DNA of 44,261 nt from Candidatus Hydrogenedentota bacterium (lineage in GTDB: Bacteria > Hydrogenedentota > Hydrogenedentia > Hydrogenedentales > CAITNO01), in contig JAKJCY010000003.1 of the NCBI GenBank assembly GCA_022706235.1, positions 1-44,261 of the forward strand, in the 5' to 3' direction. Numbering within the stretch: the first letter of the stretch is position 1; the number at the start of each line of letters is the position of its first letter. The notes beneath the pieces are model-generated. The model was not told the DNA's origin and searched no databases. It saw only the letters and a program-made list of their open reading frames with translations. This document shows, piece by piece, positions 26,185-35,237 of the stretch. Position numbers and translations under genes: made by a program.

Positions 26185-27246
26185 TTAAACCGAAGGTAAC
26201 AAAATGCTGGACAGGACTTCTATCAGGGCGGCACATTCCTCATCTGTGCCGATGGTAATACGCAAGGCGTTTTCCAGCCCTGGAAGTTTGAAGTAGCGCA
26301 CCAGGATACGGTGCTCTTTTAACGTTTCAAAGATATGGGCGGCATCCGGACTTCCATTCCATCGCGCCAGTAGAAAGTTGCTGCTGGATTCCGGAACATC
26401 AAAGCCCATGGTTATGAGAGATTCTCGCACCCGTTTACGGGTAGTACGCACTTGTCCGACCCGGCTGCGCATATAGGCTTCATCCTCGATGGCCGCCAGG
26501 CCCGCTGCCTGGCTGAACGTATTCAGATTGTATGAATCCTTGATCTTGATAAACTCGCTGACCAACTCAGGCCGTGCAGCCGCGATACCGATACGGAGAC
26601 CTGCCAGCCCGTATGATTTCGAAAAGGTGCGCGTTACTATGACATTTTCAAATTGACAGGGAAAGTCCATACAGGTATCATCTGAGAAATCCACGTAGGC
26701 TTCGTCAATCAGCACAATGCCATCAAAGGTCTCACAAAAACGCCTGACAGTTTCCCTAGGATAGGCCACGCCCGTTGGAGCGTTTGGACGGGTTAAAAAA
26801 CAAAAACGCCCTATTTCAGCGTACATTGCCTCCGGGAATTGGAAATCGGCGTCAAGGGGAACATAGTGAAGATGGCAATCATGCAGTTGGCACAACACTT
26901 CGTACAGACTATAGGTGGGATATACGGTAACCACTTTATCGCCGGGATCGACAAAGGCTCGTAAGGCCATCGCGAGAATCTCATCCATACCATTTCCGAC
27001 CACAACCCAGTCCTCTCCGGGAAGTCCGTACCGGCTGGCACAGGCCCGTCGCAGCTCCGTTGAAAGGGGATCGGGGTATTTACGCAGGTCCGCAGTATCC
27101 AAGGCCTTCAGCGCATCAAGAACCCGGGGAGATGGGGGGTAGGGATTTTCATTCGTGTTTAACTTGATGAATCCCGCTTCCCTCGGCTGTTCACCAGGAG
27201 TATAGCCTTCTACATGCTCCAAATGTTTTCTTACATATCTGCGCAT
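26185..27246 (-). CDS. hisC: Histidinol-phosphate aminotransferase
   Basis: A 353-residue PLP enzyme converting imidazole acetol-phosphate to histidinol-phosphate. The family signature is clear: L-N-T-N-E-N-P-Y-P at the N-terminus, F-L-T-R-P-N-A-P-T-G, I-D-E-A-Y-V-D-F, and the PLP lysine in T-R-T-F-S-K-S-Y-G-L-A-G-L-R-I-G. Length is normal. The ATG overlaps the hisD stop by one base (TAATG), so the two are translationally coupled. Confidence 0.96.
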   Translation of the reverse strand: MRRYVRKHLEHVEGYTPGEQPREAGFIKLNTNENPYPPSPRVLDALKALDTADLRKYPDPLSTELRRACASRYGLPGEDWVVVGNGMDEILAMALRAFVDPGDKVVTVYPTYSLYEVLCQLHDCHLHYVPLDADFQFPEAMYAEIGRFCFLTRPNAPTGVAYPRETVRRFCETFDGIVLIDEAYVDFSDDTCMDFPCQFENVIVTRTFSKSYGLAGLRIGIAAARPELVSEFIKIKDSYNLNTFSQAAGLAAIEDEAYMRSRVGQVRTTRKRVRESLITMGFDVPESSSNFLLARWNGSPDAAHIFETLKEHRILVRYFKLPGLENALRITIGTDEECAALIEVLSSILLPSV

Positions 27247-28562
27247 TATCGTACATCCCTGATTCGTACCGTTACCGACTCCGCATGGGCCTGCAAACCC
27301 TCCAGCATTGCCAATTCCTCAATATCATGCGAATCGCGCATAAGACGTTCCTTGGAGTATTGCATGATATTCGTCGTTTTTCGAAAATCCTCGGCGGAAA
27401 GGGGCGAACTGTAGCGGGCGCGCCGCATGGTGGGCAGAATGTGATTAGGTCCTGCGTAATAATCGCCAACTGCCACGGGGGTCATAGATCCAAGCATAAT
27501 GGCGCCGGCATTAAGCACTTTGTCCGCCACCCGGGTCGCATATTCCGTCTGTACGCTTAAATGTTCCGGCGCCACAAAATTAGCCAGTTCAATCGCGGTT
27601 TCCATATCCGGAGTAATTACAATAGCGCCGAATGCTTCCAAGGATTTGGAAATAATGGCTATTCTCGATAAACGTGCCATGCGTTCCCGCAATCGTTCAA
27701 GCACCATCTCCGCCAGATTCTTGGAAGGGGTGAAAAGCAGGCATAAAGCTTCTTCGTCATGTTCCGCCTGTGCGAGAAGCTCGGCGGCGGCATGGTTGGG
27801 ATTGGCGTTTTTATCGGCTATCACCAGCACTTCCGAGGGTCCAGCCTCACTGTCTATATCGACAACACCGCGGACCATTGCTTTCGCCGCAGTAACGTAG
27901 GCATTGCCCGGTCCCGTAATTTTGACGACAGAAGGAACCGTTTCCGTGCCATAGGCCAGTGCGGCAATCGCCTGAACGCCTCCGACCCGGAAAACCCGGG
28001 AAACTCCTGCCAGCCGGGCTGCCGCGAGTACAGAAGGATGTATGGAACCGTGATATGAAGGCGGGGAGGCCATGACAATGGTCTTAACGCCCGCCACTCG
28101 GGCGGGAACTATATTCATCAGCACAGACGAAGGATAATAAGCCTTGCCGCCCGGCACGTAAACCCCTGCGATTTCGATGGGCGTAATACGTTGCCCATAC
28201 ATGGAACCGTCCGGCAGCGATTCTTCCCAGGATTCCCGTAAATTTTTTGAGTGAAAAGTGCGGATGTTTTCATGGGCTCGCTCAAGCATGGCGATGGTGG
28301 CTTTGGGTACCGCCGCCGCAGCCTTTTTCATGTCCTCTTCTGTCAATTCCAGTTGGTCTGTCTCAAGGGAAACACCATCGAAACGCTTGGTATAATCGAC
28401 CAAGGCGGCGTCACCGCGTGCTCGCACATCCTGGATAATAGCCTCCACTGCTTTTCTACGATCAGTATCCGCACCGTCATTTTGTGCCCGGTCGGCAGAT
28501 TGCGCCAAGAACATTTTCACGCGATCCAACTGTTCCGGAGAAGTAATTTCAAAAACTTTCAT
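27246..28562 (-). CDS. hisD: Histidinol dehydrogenase
   Basis: A 438-residue zinc- and NAD-dependent enzyme making histidine from histidinol, the last two steps of the pathway. Characteristic stretches are present: the NAD-site A-G-V-Y-V-P-G-G-K-A-Y-Y-P-S-S-V-L-M-N, the substrate-site ITGPGNAYVTAAK and EAGPSEVLVIAD, E-Q-x-x-H-D-E-type metal region A-Q-A-E-H-D-E-E-A, and APEHLSVQTEYA. It lies 36 bp after murA. The murA-hisD-hisC order is found in several phyla. Confidence 0.97.
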   Translation of the reverse strand: MKVFEITSPEQLDRVKMFLAQSADRAQNDGADTDRRKAVEAIIQDVRARGDAALVDYTKRFDGVSLETDQLELTEEDMKKAAAAVPKATIAMLERAHENIRTFHSKNLRESWEESLPDGSMYGQRITPIEIAGVYVPGGKAYYPSSVLMNIVPARVAGVKTIVMASPPSYHGSIHPSVLAAARLAGVSRVFRVGGVQAIAALAYGTETVPSVVKITGPGNAYVTAAKAMVRGVVDIDSEAGPSEVLVIADKNANPNHAAAELLAQAEHDEEALCLLFTPSKNLAEMVLERLRERMARLSRIAIISKSLEAFGAIVITPDMETAIELANFVAPEHLSVQTEYATRVADKVLNAGAIMLGSMTPVAVGDYYAGPNHILPTMRRARYSSPLSAEDFRKTTNIMQYSKERLMRDSHDIEELAMLEGLQAHAESVTVRIRDVR

Positions 28563-28598
28563 ACTTGTTTCCCGATAAGACTGTTCGAAAATGATTAC

Positions 28599-29852
28599 TC
28601 ATTCCTGGATGCGTTGTATATTCGCTCCCAGCGCGGCGAGACGCTCCTCGATGCGTTCATAGCCACGGTCGATATGATAGACTCGCTGCACACAGGTTTC
28701 TCCCCGGTGTGCCATCAGTCCGGCAATAACGAGAGAAGCACTGGCACGCAGGTCGCTGGCCATAACAGGCGCCCCCTTCAGGAAAGGTACTCCCCTGATT
28801 ATGGCGGTATTACCGCTCAATTCAATATCGGCGCCCATACGATTTAATTCTGCCGCCTGCATAAACCGATTCTCAAAAACAGTTTCCCTTATTTTACTGG
28901 TACCCTCGGCGCAAGCGAGCAGCGCCATCATCTGCGCCTGTAAATCGGTGGGAAAACCAGGATAAGGCTGTGTGATAATATCCGCCGCGCGGAGATCATC
29001 CGGAGCGGCAATGCGTATGCGGTCTTCACGCGCCTCAATATCAGCACCGGCGTCCTGTAACTTTTCCAGAAAGGCGTCAAGATGAGTTGCACGGGCACCA
29101 AGTACAGTAACATCACCGTGCGTGGCTGCGCCTGCCAAGAGAAAGGTGCCGGCCTCTATGCGGTCGGGCATAACCGTATGCTCAACTCCCTGAAATGTTG
29201 ATTGCCCGTTGATGATAATGGTATCTGTTCCCGCGCCGGAAATATCGGCACCCATAGCATTCAAAAACTTTGCCAAATCCTCGATTTCCGGTTCCCGCGC
29301 CGCATTGGTAAGGCGCGTGGTTCCTTCCGCCCGGGATGCCGCCATTATGAGCGTTTCTGTCGCACCCACACTTGGGAAATCAAGGGCAAATGAAGCCCCG
29401 CGCAGGCGCCCATTCGCAATTACATAGCCCTCGTCAAGTTCAATAGCGCATCCGAGGGCCTCCAATCCCTTGAGGTGAATGTCCACAGGACGGGTACCAA
29501 TGGCACACCCACCCGGTAAGGAGACCCGTGCACAGCCGAAACGCGCCACCAATGGCCCGAGTACAAAGAAGGAGGCCCGCATTTTGCGAACCAATTCGTA
29601 TGGCGCGTCAGGACTGGAAATTCCGGACGTGTCCAAAATCATATAACGACCAGTAAACTCGATACGGGAACCCATATGAGACAACAACTTGTCCATGGAA
29701 AAAATATCGTGCAGGCAAGGTATATTATGCAGGGTGCAGGGCGATTCGGCAAGAATGGCAGCTGCCATGAGCGGCAACGCCGCATTTTTCGCTCCGCGCA
29801 AATGTACTTCTCCCCGAAGCGGTCTGCCGCCATGGATTACAATTGAGTCCAT
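28599..29852 (-). CDS. murA: UDP-N-acetylglucosamine 1-carboxyvinyltransferase
   Basis: A 417-residue MurA, the first committed enzyme of peptidoglycan synthesis, adding enolpyruvate from PEP to UDP-GlcNAc. The catalytic loop G-G-C-A-I-G-T-R-P-V-D-I-H keeps the Cys, so the enzyme should be sensitive to fosfomycin. Other family marks are R-G-A-K-N-A-A-L-P near the N-terminus and YPGFPTDLQAQMMALLA. Length is typical. It is first in the murA-hisD-hisC run; a terminator upstream separates it from secG. Confidence 0.97.
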   Translation of the reverse strand: MDSIVIHGGRPLRGEVHLRGAKNAALPLMAAAILAESPCTLHNIPCLHDIFSMDKLLSHMGSRIEFTGRYMILDTSGISSPDAPYELVRKMRASFFVLGPLVARFGCARVSLPGGCAIGTRPVDIHLKGLEALGCAIELDEGYVIANGRLRGASFALDFPSVGATETLIMAASRAEGTTRLTNAAREPEIEDLAKFLNAMGADISGAGTDTIIINGQSTFQGVEHTVMPDRIEAGTFLLAGAATHGDVTVLGARATHLDAFLEKLQDAGADIEAREDRIRIAAPDDLRAADIITQPYPGFPTDLQAQMMALLACAEGTSKIRETVFENRFMQAAELNRMGADIELSGNTAIIRGVPFLKGAPVMASDLRASASLVIAGLMAHRGETCVQRVYHIDRGYERIEERLAALGANIQRIQE

Positions 29853-29880
29853 GATACTTGTTTCCTTGGGCCGGGGCCCT

Positions 29881-29915
29881 AAAAGAAAAGTCCAAAGCGA
29901 AGTGCGCCTTGGACT
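29881..29915 (-). terminator. Intrinsic terminator behind secG
   Basis: On the minus strand AGTCCAAGGCG and CGCTTTGGACT pair over 11 positions (one G-T) around a five-base loop, followed by TTTCTTTT. It ends the tpiA-secG unit before murA. Confidence 0.85.
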
Positions 29916-29935
29916 ATGAATTGTACGTGAAAGGG

Positions 29936-30466
29936 CTACTCTGCAGGTGAATCAGACGCATCCCCGCTATTCGAAACACCCGTGTCCAGTATTTCGACCG
30001 GAGTTGCAGGTGACTCAACACTATCGGAAGACTCAGTTTCCCCGACACTTTCCTGTGCTTCCGTCGCTGCGGCTTCCGGAGGAACGCCGTCTTGTTCGGC
30101 GTCACTCTCCATTGCACCTGTATTCGCTTCGGAGGGATCAAAAAGGGAATTCATGGAAGCCTCAGGCACTTCTGCGACAAGTTCAGGCGCTGGCGGCCGG
30201 CCGACCTTGCCCGAAAGGATGGACATAACCAGCGCAAGCGCCATGAATACCCCGGCCGCCGCATAGGTAATTTTTTGCGGCAGGCTTTTGGAGGAACGGG
30301 GGCCAAAAATAGTATCCATACCTCCGCCCATGCCGAACGCTCCCGCCAGGCCCTGTCCTTTGCCTTTCTGCAGCAAAACAATAATGATGAGGGCAAAGCA
30401 TGCCGGAATATAGAGGCAAAGCATCAGCCACCATAGGGTCTTCACACTGAAGATAATACTTAACAT
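29936..30466 (-). CDS. secG: Preprotein translocase subunit SecG with acidic tail
   Basis: SecG is the small integral membrane partner of SecYE that eases protein export. The first membrane segment (ACFALIIIVLLQKGKGQG) contains the family signature V-L-L-Q-x-G-K-G-x-G-L, followed by A-F-G and the second segment (ITYAAAGVFMALALVMSILS). The usual length is about 75-125 residues; here a further 90 residues, rich in Glu, Ser and Pro, form a disordered acidic tail. It follows tpiA by 64 bp, a common neighbour order (pgk-tpi-secG). Confidence 0.93.
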   Translation of the reverse strand: MLSIIFSVKTLWWLMLCLYIPACFALIIIVLLQKGKGQGLAGAFGMGGGMDTIFGPRSSKSLPQKITYAAAGVFMALALVMSILSGKVGRPPAPELVAEVPEASMNSLFDPSEANTGAMESDAEQDGVPPEAAATEAQESVGETESSDSVESPATPVEILDTGVSNSGDASDSPAE

Positions 30467-30530
30467 ACCTTTTATTTCCCTTGTAAAATTTATATCAAAA
30501 ACCGATGCATCGCAAGGCGATAACCGGAGA

Positions 30531-31292
30531 TCATGCGCATGCCTGAACTATGACGGCAAAATCAACCGGCTTTAAGGAGGCGCCGCCGACCAGAAATCCG
30601 TCTATGTTTTCCTTTTCAAAAAGGCCTTCCACAGTTTTCGGGGTTACACTACCGCCGTATTGAATGCGCATTTGAGATGCGGAAGCATCGCCAAAAACTT
30701 TTGCCACCCAACCGCGAATAAACACATGGGCCTCCTCGGCCTGTTCGGGGGACGCAGTTTCTCCGGTTCCGATAGCCCACACCGGTTCATAGGCGATCAC
30801 AACGTTTTCAAGATTTTCCGGAGACAGTCCTGCAAGTCCAAGCGTCAACTGGCGTTCCAGAACTTTGTTGGTAATATTCGCTTTTCGTTCGTCCAGCAGC
30901 TCACCAATGCAGAACATAACCTTGAGTCCGGAAGACAACGCAAACCTCGTCTTTGCATTTTGTAGCGCATCTGATTCTCCCAAAACATGGCGGCGTTCAC
31001 TATGTCCAATAATGGTCCACATGCAACCGACATCCAGGAGCATCTGTGGGGAAATTTCTCCTGTAAAAGCGCCGGAAGGCTTGATATAAGCGTCCTGCGC
31101 ACCCAATTGAATCAATGAACCCTCAAGGGCTTTTCCAACGGCATACAACGACGTGTATGTCGGGCAAACGGCGACATCCACAGTGCGTACCTGTCCCAGG
31201 CTCGAACGGACTTCTTCCGCCAGGGCAACCGCCTCGGCGACAAGATTGTTCATTTTCCAGTTTCCAGCCACAATAGCTTTTCGTAAAGCCAT
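30531..31292 (-). CDS. tpiA: Triosephosphate isomerase
   Basis: A 253-residue glycolytic enzyme interconverting dihydroxyacetone phosphate and glyceraldehyde-3-phosphate. Signature residues are visible: the N-A-G-N-W-K-M-N-type start A-G-N-W-K-M-N, catalytic His in I-I-G-H-S-E-R-R, catalytic Glu in A-Y-E-P-V-W-A-I-G-T-G, and the phosphate loops Q-Y-G-G-S-V and L-V-G-G-A-S. The ATG at 31292 fits the family start and has AGAGG six bases upstream; a longer frame to 31445 is unsupported. It sits before secG. Confidence 0.97.
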   Translation of the reverse strand: MALRKAIVAGNWKMNNLVAEAVALAEEVRSSLGQVRTVDVAVCPTYTSLYAVGKALEGSLIQLGAQDAYIKPSGAFTGEISPQMLLDVGCMWTIIGHSERRHVLGESDALQNAKTRFALSSGLKVMFCIGELLDERKANITNKVLERQLTLGLAGLSPENLENVVIAYEPVWAIGTGETASPEQAEEAHVFIRGWVAKVFGDASASQMRIQYGGSVTPKTVEGLFEKENIDGFLVGGASLKPVDFAVIVQACA

Positions 31293-31325
31293 ATTATACC
31301 TCTTTTTCTGTTTGTAAAGGATTGA

Positions 31326-31359
31326 CAAAAAGATTACCCGTAAGTCTTCTGAGGTAATC
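31326..31359 (-). terminator. Possible intrinsic terminator between the sulfatase-fold gene and tpiA
   Basis: On the minus strand GATTACC/GGTAATC form a seven-base-pair stem with a 14-base loop followed by TTTTT. It could end the sulfatase transcript or act as an attenuator before tpiA. Confidence 0.5.
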
Positions 31360-31475
31360 GTACTGGCGGGGCGCCCGTTCATGGCATTCGTCCATGACCC
31401 GAGCAACAGAATACCATAGTTACCAGAAAGTTTGCAACTATTCACCGCCGGGAACCCCGAAAAAGGATGTTCAGG

Positions 31476-32771
31476 TCATTCCAAGTATCCGAGGGATTTA
31501 AGCGCCTCCATGTCTTCAGCAGTAAGTTCCGGAGCGCCTTCCTTTACACGTGGGTTTGCATTGTTCCACCGGTCAAGATACTCATTAAGTTCCTTAAACT
31601 TGGCGGGATTCGTTGCCCGAAGGTTTTTAAGTTCCTTTTTATCGTCCTGGAGATAATACAATGTCGTAACGCCGCCTTCTGAACGGATAAGTTTCCACCC
31701 GTCCTGAATCACCGCCTGTGAAGAGGGCGAGGTATTCCTCAACAACTTTTTCGCCCCGGGCAGACGGGGGACCGCGCCTCCATATGTTTCCAGAAATCGG
31801 GGCCGGTCGCCTGCTGGCATCTCCTTTGTCAAATCCCGGCCCAGGGCAAAATTGACAGGGGACAACCCTGCCAATCCCAAGAGGGTGGGGCCCACATCCA
31901 TGGCTTCCACAGGCAGGGGAGACCGTCCCGGTGATATTTCCGGTGCGTATACAAAAAAAGGAATATGGACCCCCGGCTGATGCAGGTATCGGCCATGGCC
32001 CAGGTAGCCGTGCTCATATAGGCTTTCCCCATGGTCCGCAACAAAAAGAATGTTCGTATTTTCTGGAAGGGCTTTAAGTAACAGGCCAATATGAAAATCC
32101 GTATAGGCGACTTCGGATGCATACTTTACCCGGGCCCGCTCCTTGCGATCCATGTTGCGGAGCCCATGGCGCACCGGACTGTATCCGGCGTTATAACGAT
32201 AGGGGGCGTGGGGATCACTATAATGTATCCATGCAAAACACGGCTTATTCTGCGGCCTTTCACGAAACATATCCAGCGCCGTCTTGGTAACCTCTTCGGC
32301 ACGGCGTTCACCATTGAAAATGCCCCATCGCCGGTCCTCCAGAGTGTCATCATAGCGCTCGAACCCCCGGTCAAGCCCCGAGAGGCGTCCCTTTAAGGTC
32401 CAGTTACTCTGCACCGCAAAGGTATGGTAACCGGCACTGCGGAAAGACTCTGTGATGACTTCCGTATTTTCCGAAATCCCCATCCCGTTTCTTATCGCAC
32501 CGGTCATTCGAGGATACCGGGAAGTCAACATTGCCGAAAAGGATGGAGCCGTAAGCGGTGTTTCACAACATGCGTTGTCATAAACCATCGATTGTCCCGC
32601 CAATCGATCGATGTTGGGAGAGATATCCCACGGACATCCGTAACACCCCAGGAAATCCGCCCTCAACGTGTCAACCGACAGCAATACGACGTTCGGCATC
32701 TCACCGGTAACATGCGCGCACAGTAACCATAAACCAAGTATCAGCTTACTCAGGATATCATTGTTCAGCAT
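31476..32771 (-). CDS. Sulfatase-fold hydrolase with Thr at the nucleophile position
   Basis: A 431-residue exported enzyme of the alkaline phosphatase/sulfatase superfamily. Motifs are L-L-S-V-D-T-L-R-A-D-F (metal Asp34), T-P-L-T-A-P-S-F at residues 71-78, and A-D-H-G-E-S-L-Y-E-H-G. True sulfatases have C/S-x-P-S-R, whose Cys or Ser becomes formylglycine. Here the site reads T-A-P-S-F with Thr74, as in the phosphatase and phosphotransferase branches. It is therefore probably not a sulfate-ester hydrolase. A hydrophobic N-terminus (LILGLWLLCAHVTG) suggests export. The ATG at 32771 overlaps the upstream lipoprotein by 14 bases; a TTG six codons earlier is less likely. Confidence 0.85.
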   Translation of the reverse strand: MLNNDILSKLILGLWLLCAHVTGEMPNVVLLSVDTLRADFLGCYGCPWDISPNIDRLAGQSMVYDNACCETPLTAPSFSAMLTSRYPRMTGAIRNGMGISENTEVITESFRSAGYHTFAVQSNWTLKGRLSGLDRGFERYDDTLEDRRWGIFNGERRAEEVTKTALDMFRERPQNKPCFAWIHYSDPHAPYRYNAGYSPVRHGLRNMDRKERARVKYASEVAYTDFHIGLLLKALPENTNILFVADHGESLYEHGYLGHGRYLHQPGVHIPFFVYAPEISPGRSPLPVEAMDVGPTLLGLAGLSPVNFALGRDLTKEMPAGDRPRFLETYGGAVPRLPGAKKLLRNTSPSSQAVIQDGWKLIRSEGGVTTLYYLQDDKKELKNLRATNPAKFKELNEYLDRWNNANPRVKEGAPELTAEDMEALKSLGYLE

Positions 32772-33204
32772 ATTCGATGCGCACCACAAGCGCCTCTTTG
32801 AGCGGTATTACGCCCGATTCCTTGGTACGAACCGTGATTGGCGTACCGGTCTTATCATAGGCGGTAAACTCAAGTTTAAATTCGCCCGGAGGCGCCTGGA
32901 ACGGCACATCCACCTGCATAGACCAGACATTATCTCCGGCCTTTTCATCCGGAGCCGCGCCATCATCCCGAAGCGCAAAAGTCGTATCCGGCGCATCCAC
33001 AATTACCCCCTCCACGCGGGTAATAATACGATGCCGGTCTTTTACGGCCAAGGAGATCACCGCGGATTCACCCGGCCGAAGCACGGCAGGATTGATGGTT
33101 GCGCTGGTGATACGAGGCTGCCTGGAAAAGGTGTTGCACCCTGGAAGCGCGACAAGAACAAGTGCCAACGTAGAGAGTAAAAGAATTCGACTTCGAATAC
33201 ACAT
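32758..33204 (-). CDS. Lipoprotein with Ig-like fold, unknown function
   Basis: A 148-residue lipoprotein with an N-terminal hydrophobic stretch and the lipobox L-V-A-L-P-G-C. The mature part reads as a beta-sandwich with P-A-V-L-R-P-G-E-S-A-V-I-S-L-A-V-K-D and FALRDDGAAPDEKAGDNVWS, the D-D-G-x-x-x-D-x-x-A-G-D-x-x-W loop found in choice-of-anchor and Ig-like exported domains. GGAAAGG lies eight bases before the ATG. Its stop lies inside the sulfatase-fold gene, so the two are co-translated and may act together at the envelope (inference). Confidence 0.8.
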   Translation of the reverse strand: MCIRSRILLLSTLALVLVALPGCNTFSRQPRITSATINPAVLRPGESAVISLAVKDRHRIITRVEGVIVDAPDTTFALRDDGAAPDEKAGDNVWSMQVDVPFQAPPGEFKLEFTAYDKTGTPITVRTKESGVIPLKEALVVRIEYAEQ

Positions 33205-33442
33205 GCGTTAAACCTTTCCGTTGAACGAAACCAATACCAGTTTTTTGTTCCATAATTTTCCCCATTCAGGATAACGCTGCCGGCCACTCAAACAACATGC
33301 GCCAACACAGCATATAAGCCCGTGGAGTGAGACCCAATAAAGTATCAGTGTCATAAGGGTAAAACATACTGCGGGGTGGAATCAACCCCTTGTCATTCCT
33401 GCGTTAAGGCAAATCAGGATGCGGTTCCTGAAAACTGAAGCA
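33205..33442. other. Non-coding gap between divergent genes
   Basis: The gap 33205-33580 separates the lipoprotein gene (minus) from the pilT-like gene (plus). All frames are broken. A short GGGGT/ACCCC palindrome lies about 33375-33391. The only convincing signal is the plus-strand promoter at 33443-33472. Confidence 0.4.
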
Positions 33443-33472
33443 TTGACTTTCATTATCTTTTCATGCTATAAG
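33443..33472 (+). promoter_or_regulatory. Putative promoter of the pilT-like gene
   Basis: TTGACT and TATAAG are separated by 18 bases about 110 bases before the pilT-like ATG. Five of six bases match consensus in each box. Confidence 0.6.
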
Positions 33473-33580
33473 GGACTTCCCTCACAAATGCAGGGTGACA
33501 CTTTTGTGTCCTGTATTTTCCTTCCCAGATGCAAATAGGCATGTCTACACCATGCATACAACATTCAGGACTCGGCGCAT

Positions 33581-35074
33581 ATGCTTATAGGCAGTCAGTC
33601 AAACAGTTCCCTCATGGACGTGTTCCGGATCGGCATGACAGAGGTTATTCGTGCCACAGGCTTGCCCAATGAGGCCTTGTTTGAAACACGGGGATGTTCC
33701 CTGGCCGTAAAAGGCAAGGACCTGTCAAACCGAATAGATTCGCTGCGAATCATATTCACTCCCCGAGATGGAGTTACGGTTGAAGAGATAGAAGCGGCAG
33801 TCAACGCGACCCGTATCGGCGCCCGCGTCAAACTTGAAGAGAGCCTCGTTAAAATTACCATCCCTCCTTTCGAGTGGCGCCAACTGCCCATGCTTCTTCC
33901 GCTCGATGAAATTGTTGAAAAGTATGCGGTAAACACCATGCGTTCCGAAACATGGGAACTTAAAGTAAACTCCTATGTGGACAATGGTTTCAACATTAAC
34001 AAACTGATCGAAATCATGCGCGAGAAAAAAGCATCCGACCTTCACTTGCGCGCGGGAAACCGTCCGTTTATCCGGGTCGACAACGACCTGGTACCGCTGG
34101 AGGAAATGCCCGTAATCTCCAAGGAAGACATGCAGCTGTTCTTGCTGCAACTTGGCGGTGAAGAAGAAATACATCTGCTAGAAACGGAGCGTGAATCCAG
34201 TTTCCAATATCACGCCGCCGGAATCGGATACCTGCGTTGCAGCGGATATATCAAGAGCGGGGCCGTGGCTATCGCCTTGCGCCTGATACCGGAACAACCT
34301 CTGCCCTTCGAAGCGCTCAACATTCCAGACGTGGTAAAACGGGTATGCCATAAACATCGCGGCCTGTTCCTCGTATGCGGCGTTACCGGCAGCGGCAAAT
34401 CCACAACCCTTGCAGCCATGATCGATTACATCAACGAACGCCGCAGCAGCCATATCATTACCATTGAAGACCCGGTTGAATACGTCTACAACGATAAAAA
34501 AAGCATTGTTTCCCAGCGACAGGTGGGCCGGGACACCCATTCCTTCGCCAATGCGTTGCGCGGCTCCCTTCGTGAAGACCCCGATGTCATTCTGGTGGGC
34601 GAAATGCGTGACATGGAGACCATCCGCGCGGGACTGAGCGCTGCGGAAACCGGCCACCTTGTGTTCAGCACACTTCATACCACCACCTCCGTGGACACCA
34701 TCAACCGCATGATCAGTTATTTCCCGCAAAATGAACGTGACCTTATCCGCCAGGAAATCGCCTACACCCTTCAGGGGGTGGTGTGCCAGCGCCTCTTGAA
34801 AAGAATTGGCGGAGGCCGTATCCCAGCGGTGGAAATCCTGCTGGGGGGTACGCCTATTGTGCGCGACTCCATTTTGGATGGCGATTTGGACAAGCTTTAT
34901 GGTATCATAGAAGTGGACAGTGACATGCGCAGTTTTGATCAATATGCGGTTGAACTTTATCAAAAGGGTCTCGTAACCAGAGAGGAAGCCGTCAGCGCAT
35001 GCAGTAACGAAGAGGGGTTCCATCGTATCATTTCCGGAATCAAGTCTTCCGAAGGACGGCGGTTGCTCAAATAA
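33581..35074 (+). CDS. PilT-like type IV pilus ATPase with extra N-terminal domain
   Basis: A 497-residue hexameric secretion-superfamily ATPase. The PilT part starts near residue 138 (LIEIMREKKASDLHLRAGNR) and has Walker A G-V-T-G-S-G-K-S-T-T near 267, an Asp box around I-T-I-E-D-P-V-E-Y, Walker B DPDVILVGEMRDMETI and the His box T-G-H-L-V-F-S-T-L-H-T. PilT proteins are about 345-370 residues, so roughly 130 extra residues precede it. This N-terminal piece (R-I-D-S-L-R-I-I-F-T-P-R-D-G...) is not one I recognise. The C-terminal P-I-V-R-D-S-I-L-D-G-D block replaces the PilT A-I-R-N-L-I-R-E. It probably powers pilus retraction, but no pilus genes are in the window. A second ATG at residue 12 is possible. 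Confidence 0.88.
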   Translation: MLIGSQSNSSLMDVFRIGMTEVIRATGLPNEALFETRGCSLAVKGKDLSNRIDSLRIIFTPRDGVTVEEIEAAVNATRIGARVKLEESLVKITIPPFEWRQLPMLLPLDEIVEKYAVNTMRSETWELKVNSYVDNGFNINKLIEIMREKKASDLHLRAGNRPFIRVDNDLVPLEEMPVISKEDMQLFLLQLGGEEEIHLLETERESSFQYHAAGIGYLRCSGYIKSGAVAIALRLIPEQPLPFEALNIPDVVKRVCHKHRGLFLVCGVTGSGKSTTLAAMIDYINERRSSHIITIEDPVEYVYNDKKSIVSQRQVGRDTHSFANALRGSLREDPDVILVGEMRDMETIRAGLSAAETGHLVFSTLHTTTSVDTINRMISYFPQNERDLIRQEIAYTLQGVVCQRLLKRIGGGRIPAVEILLGGTPIVRDSILDGDLDKLYGIIEVDSDMRSFDQYAVELYQKGLVTREEAVSACSNEEGFHRIISGIKSSEGRRLLK

Positions 35075-35237
35075 CGCAAGAATTTTTGGAACAGGGTTTT
35101 ACCGGTCTGTCAGGTTCGGATTTTTCGGGCAGGGAAATGAGGCATGCCCTATCCCGTCAAGCGTCTGTGTACTATGCCTGAATTCCTGATAGTCTTTTCG
35201 CGACTGATATTGGTACTCTTTTCCTCCTTAACCAATC

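Noticed and set aside
34178..35023. 281-codon minus-strand frame
   Set aside because: It lies wholly inside the pilT-like gene, whose Walker and His-box motifs are clear; it has no recognisable domain.
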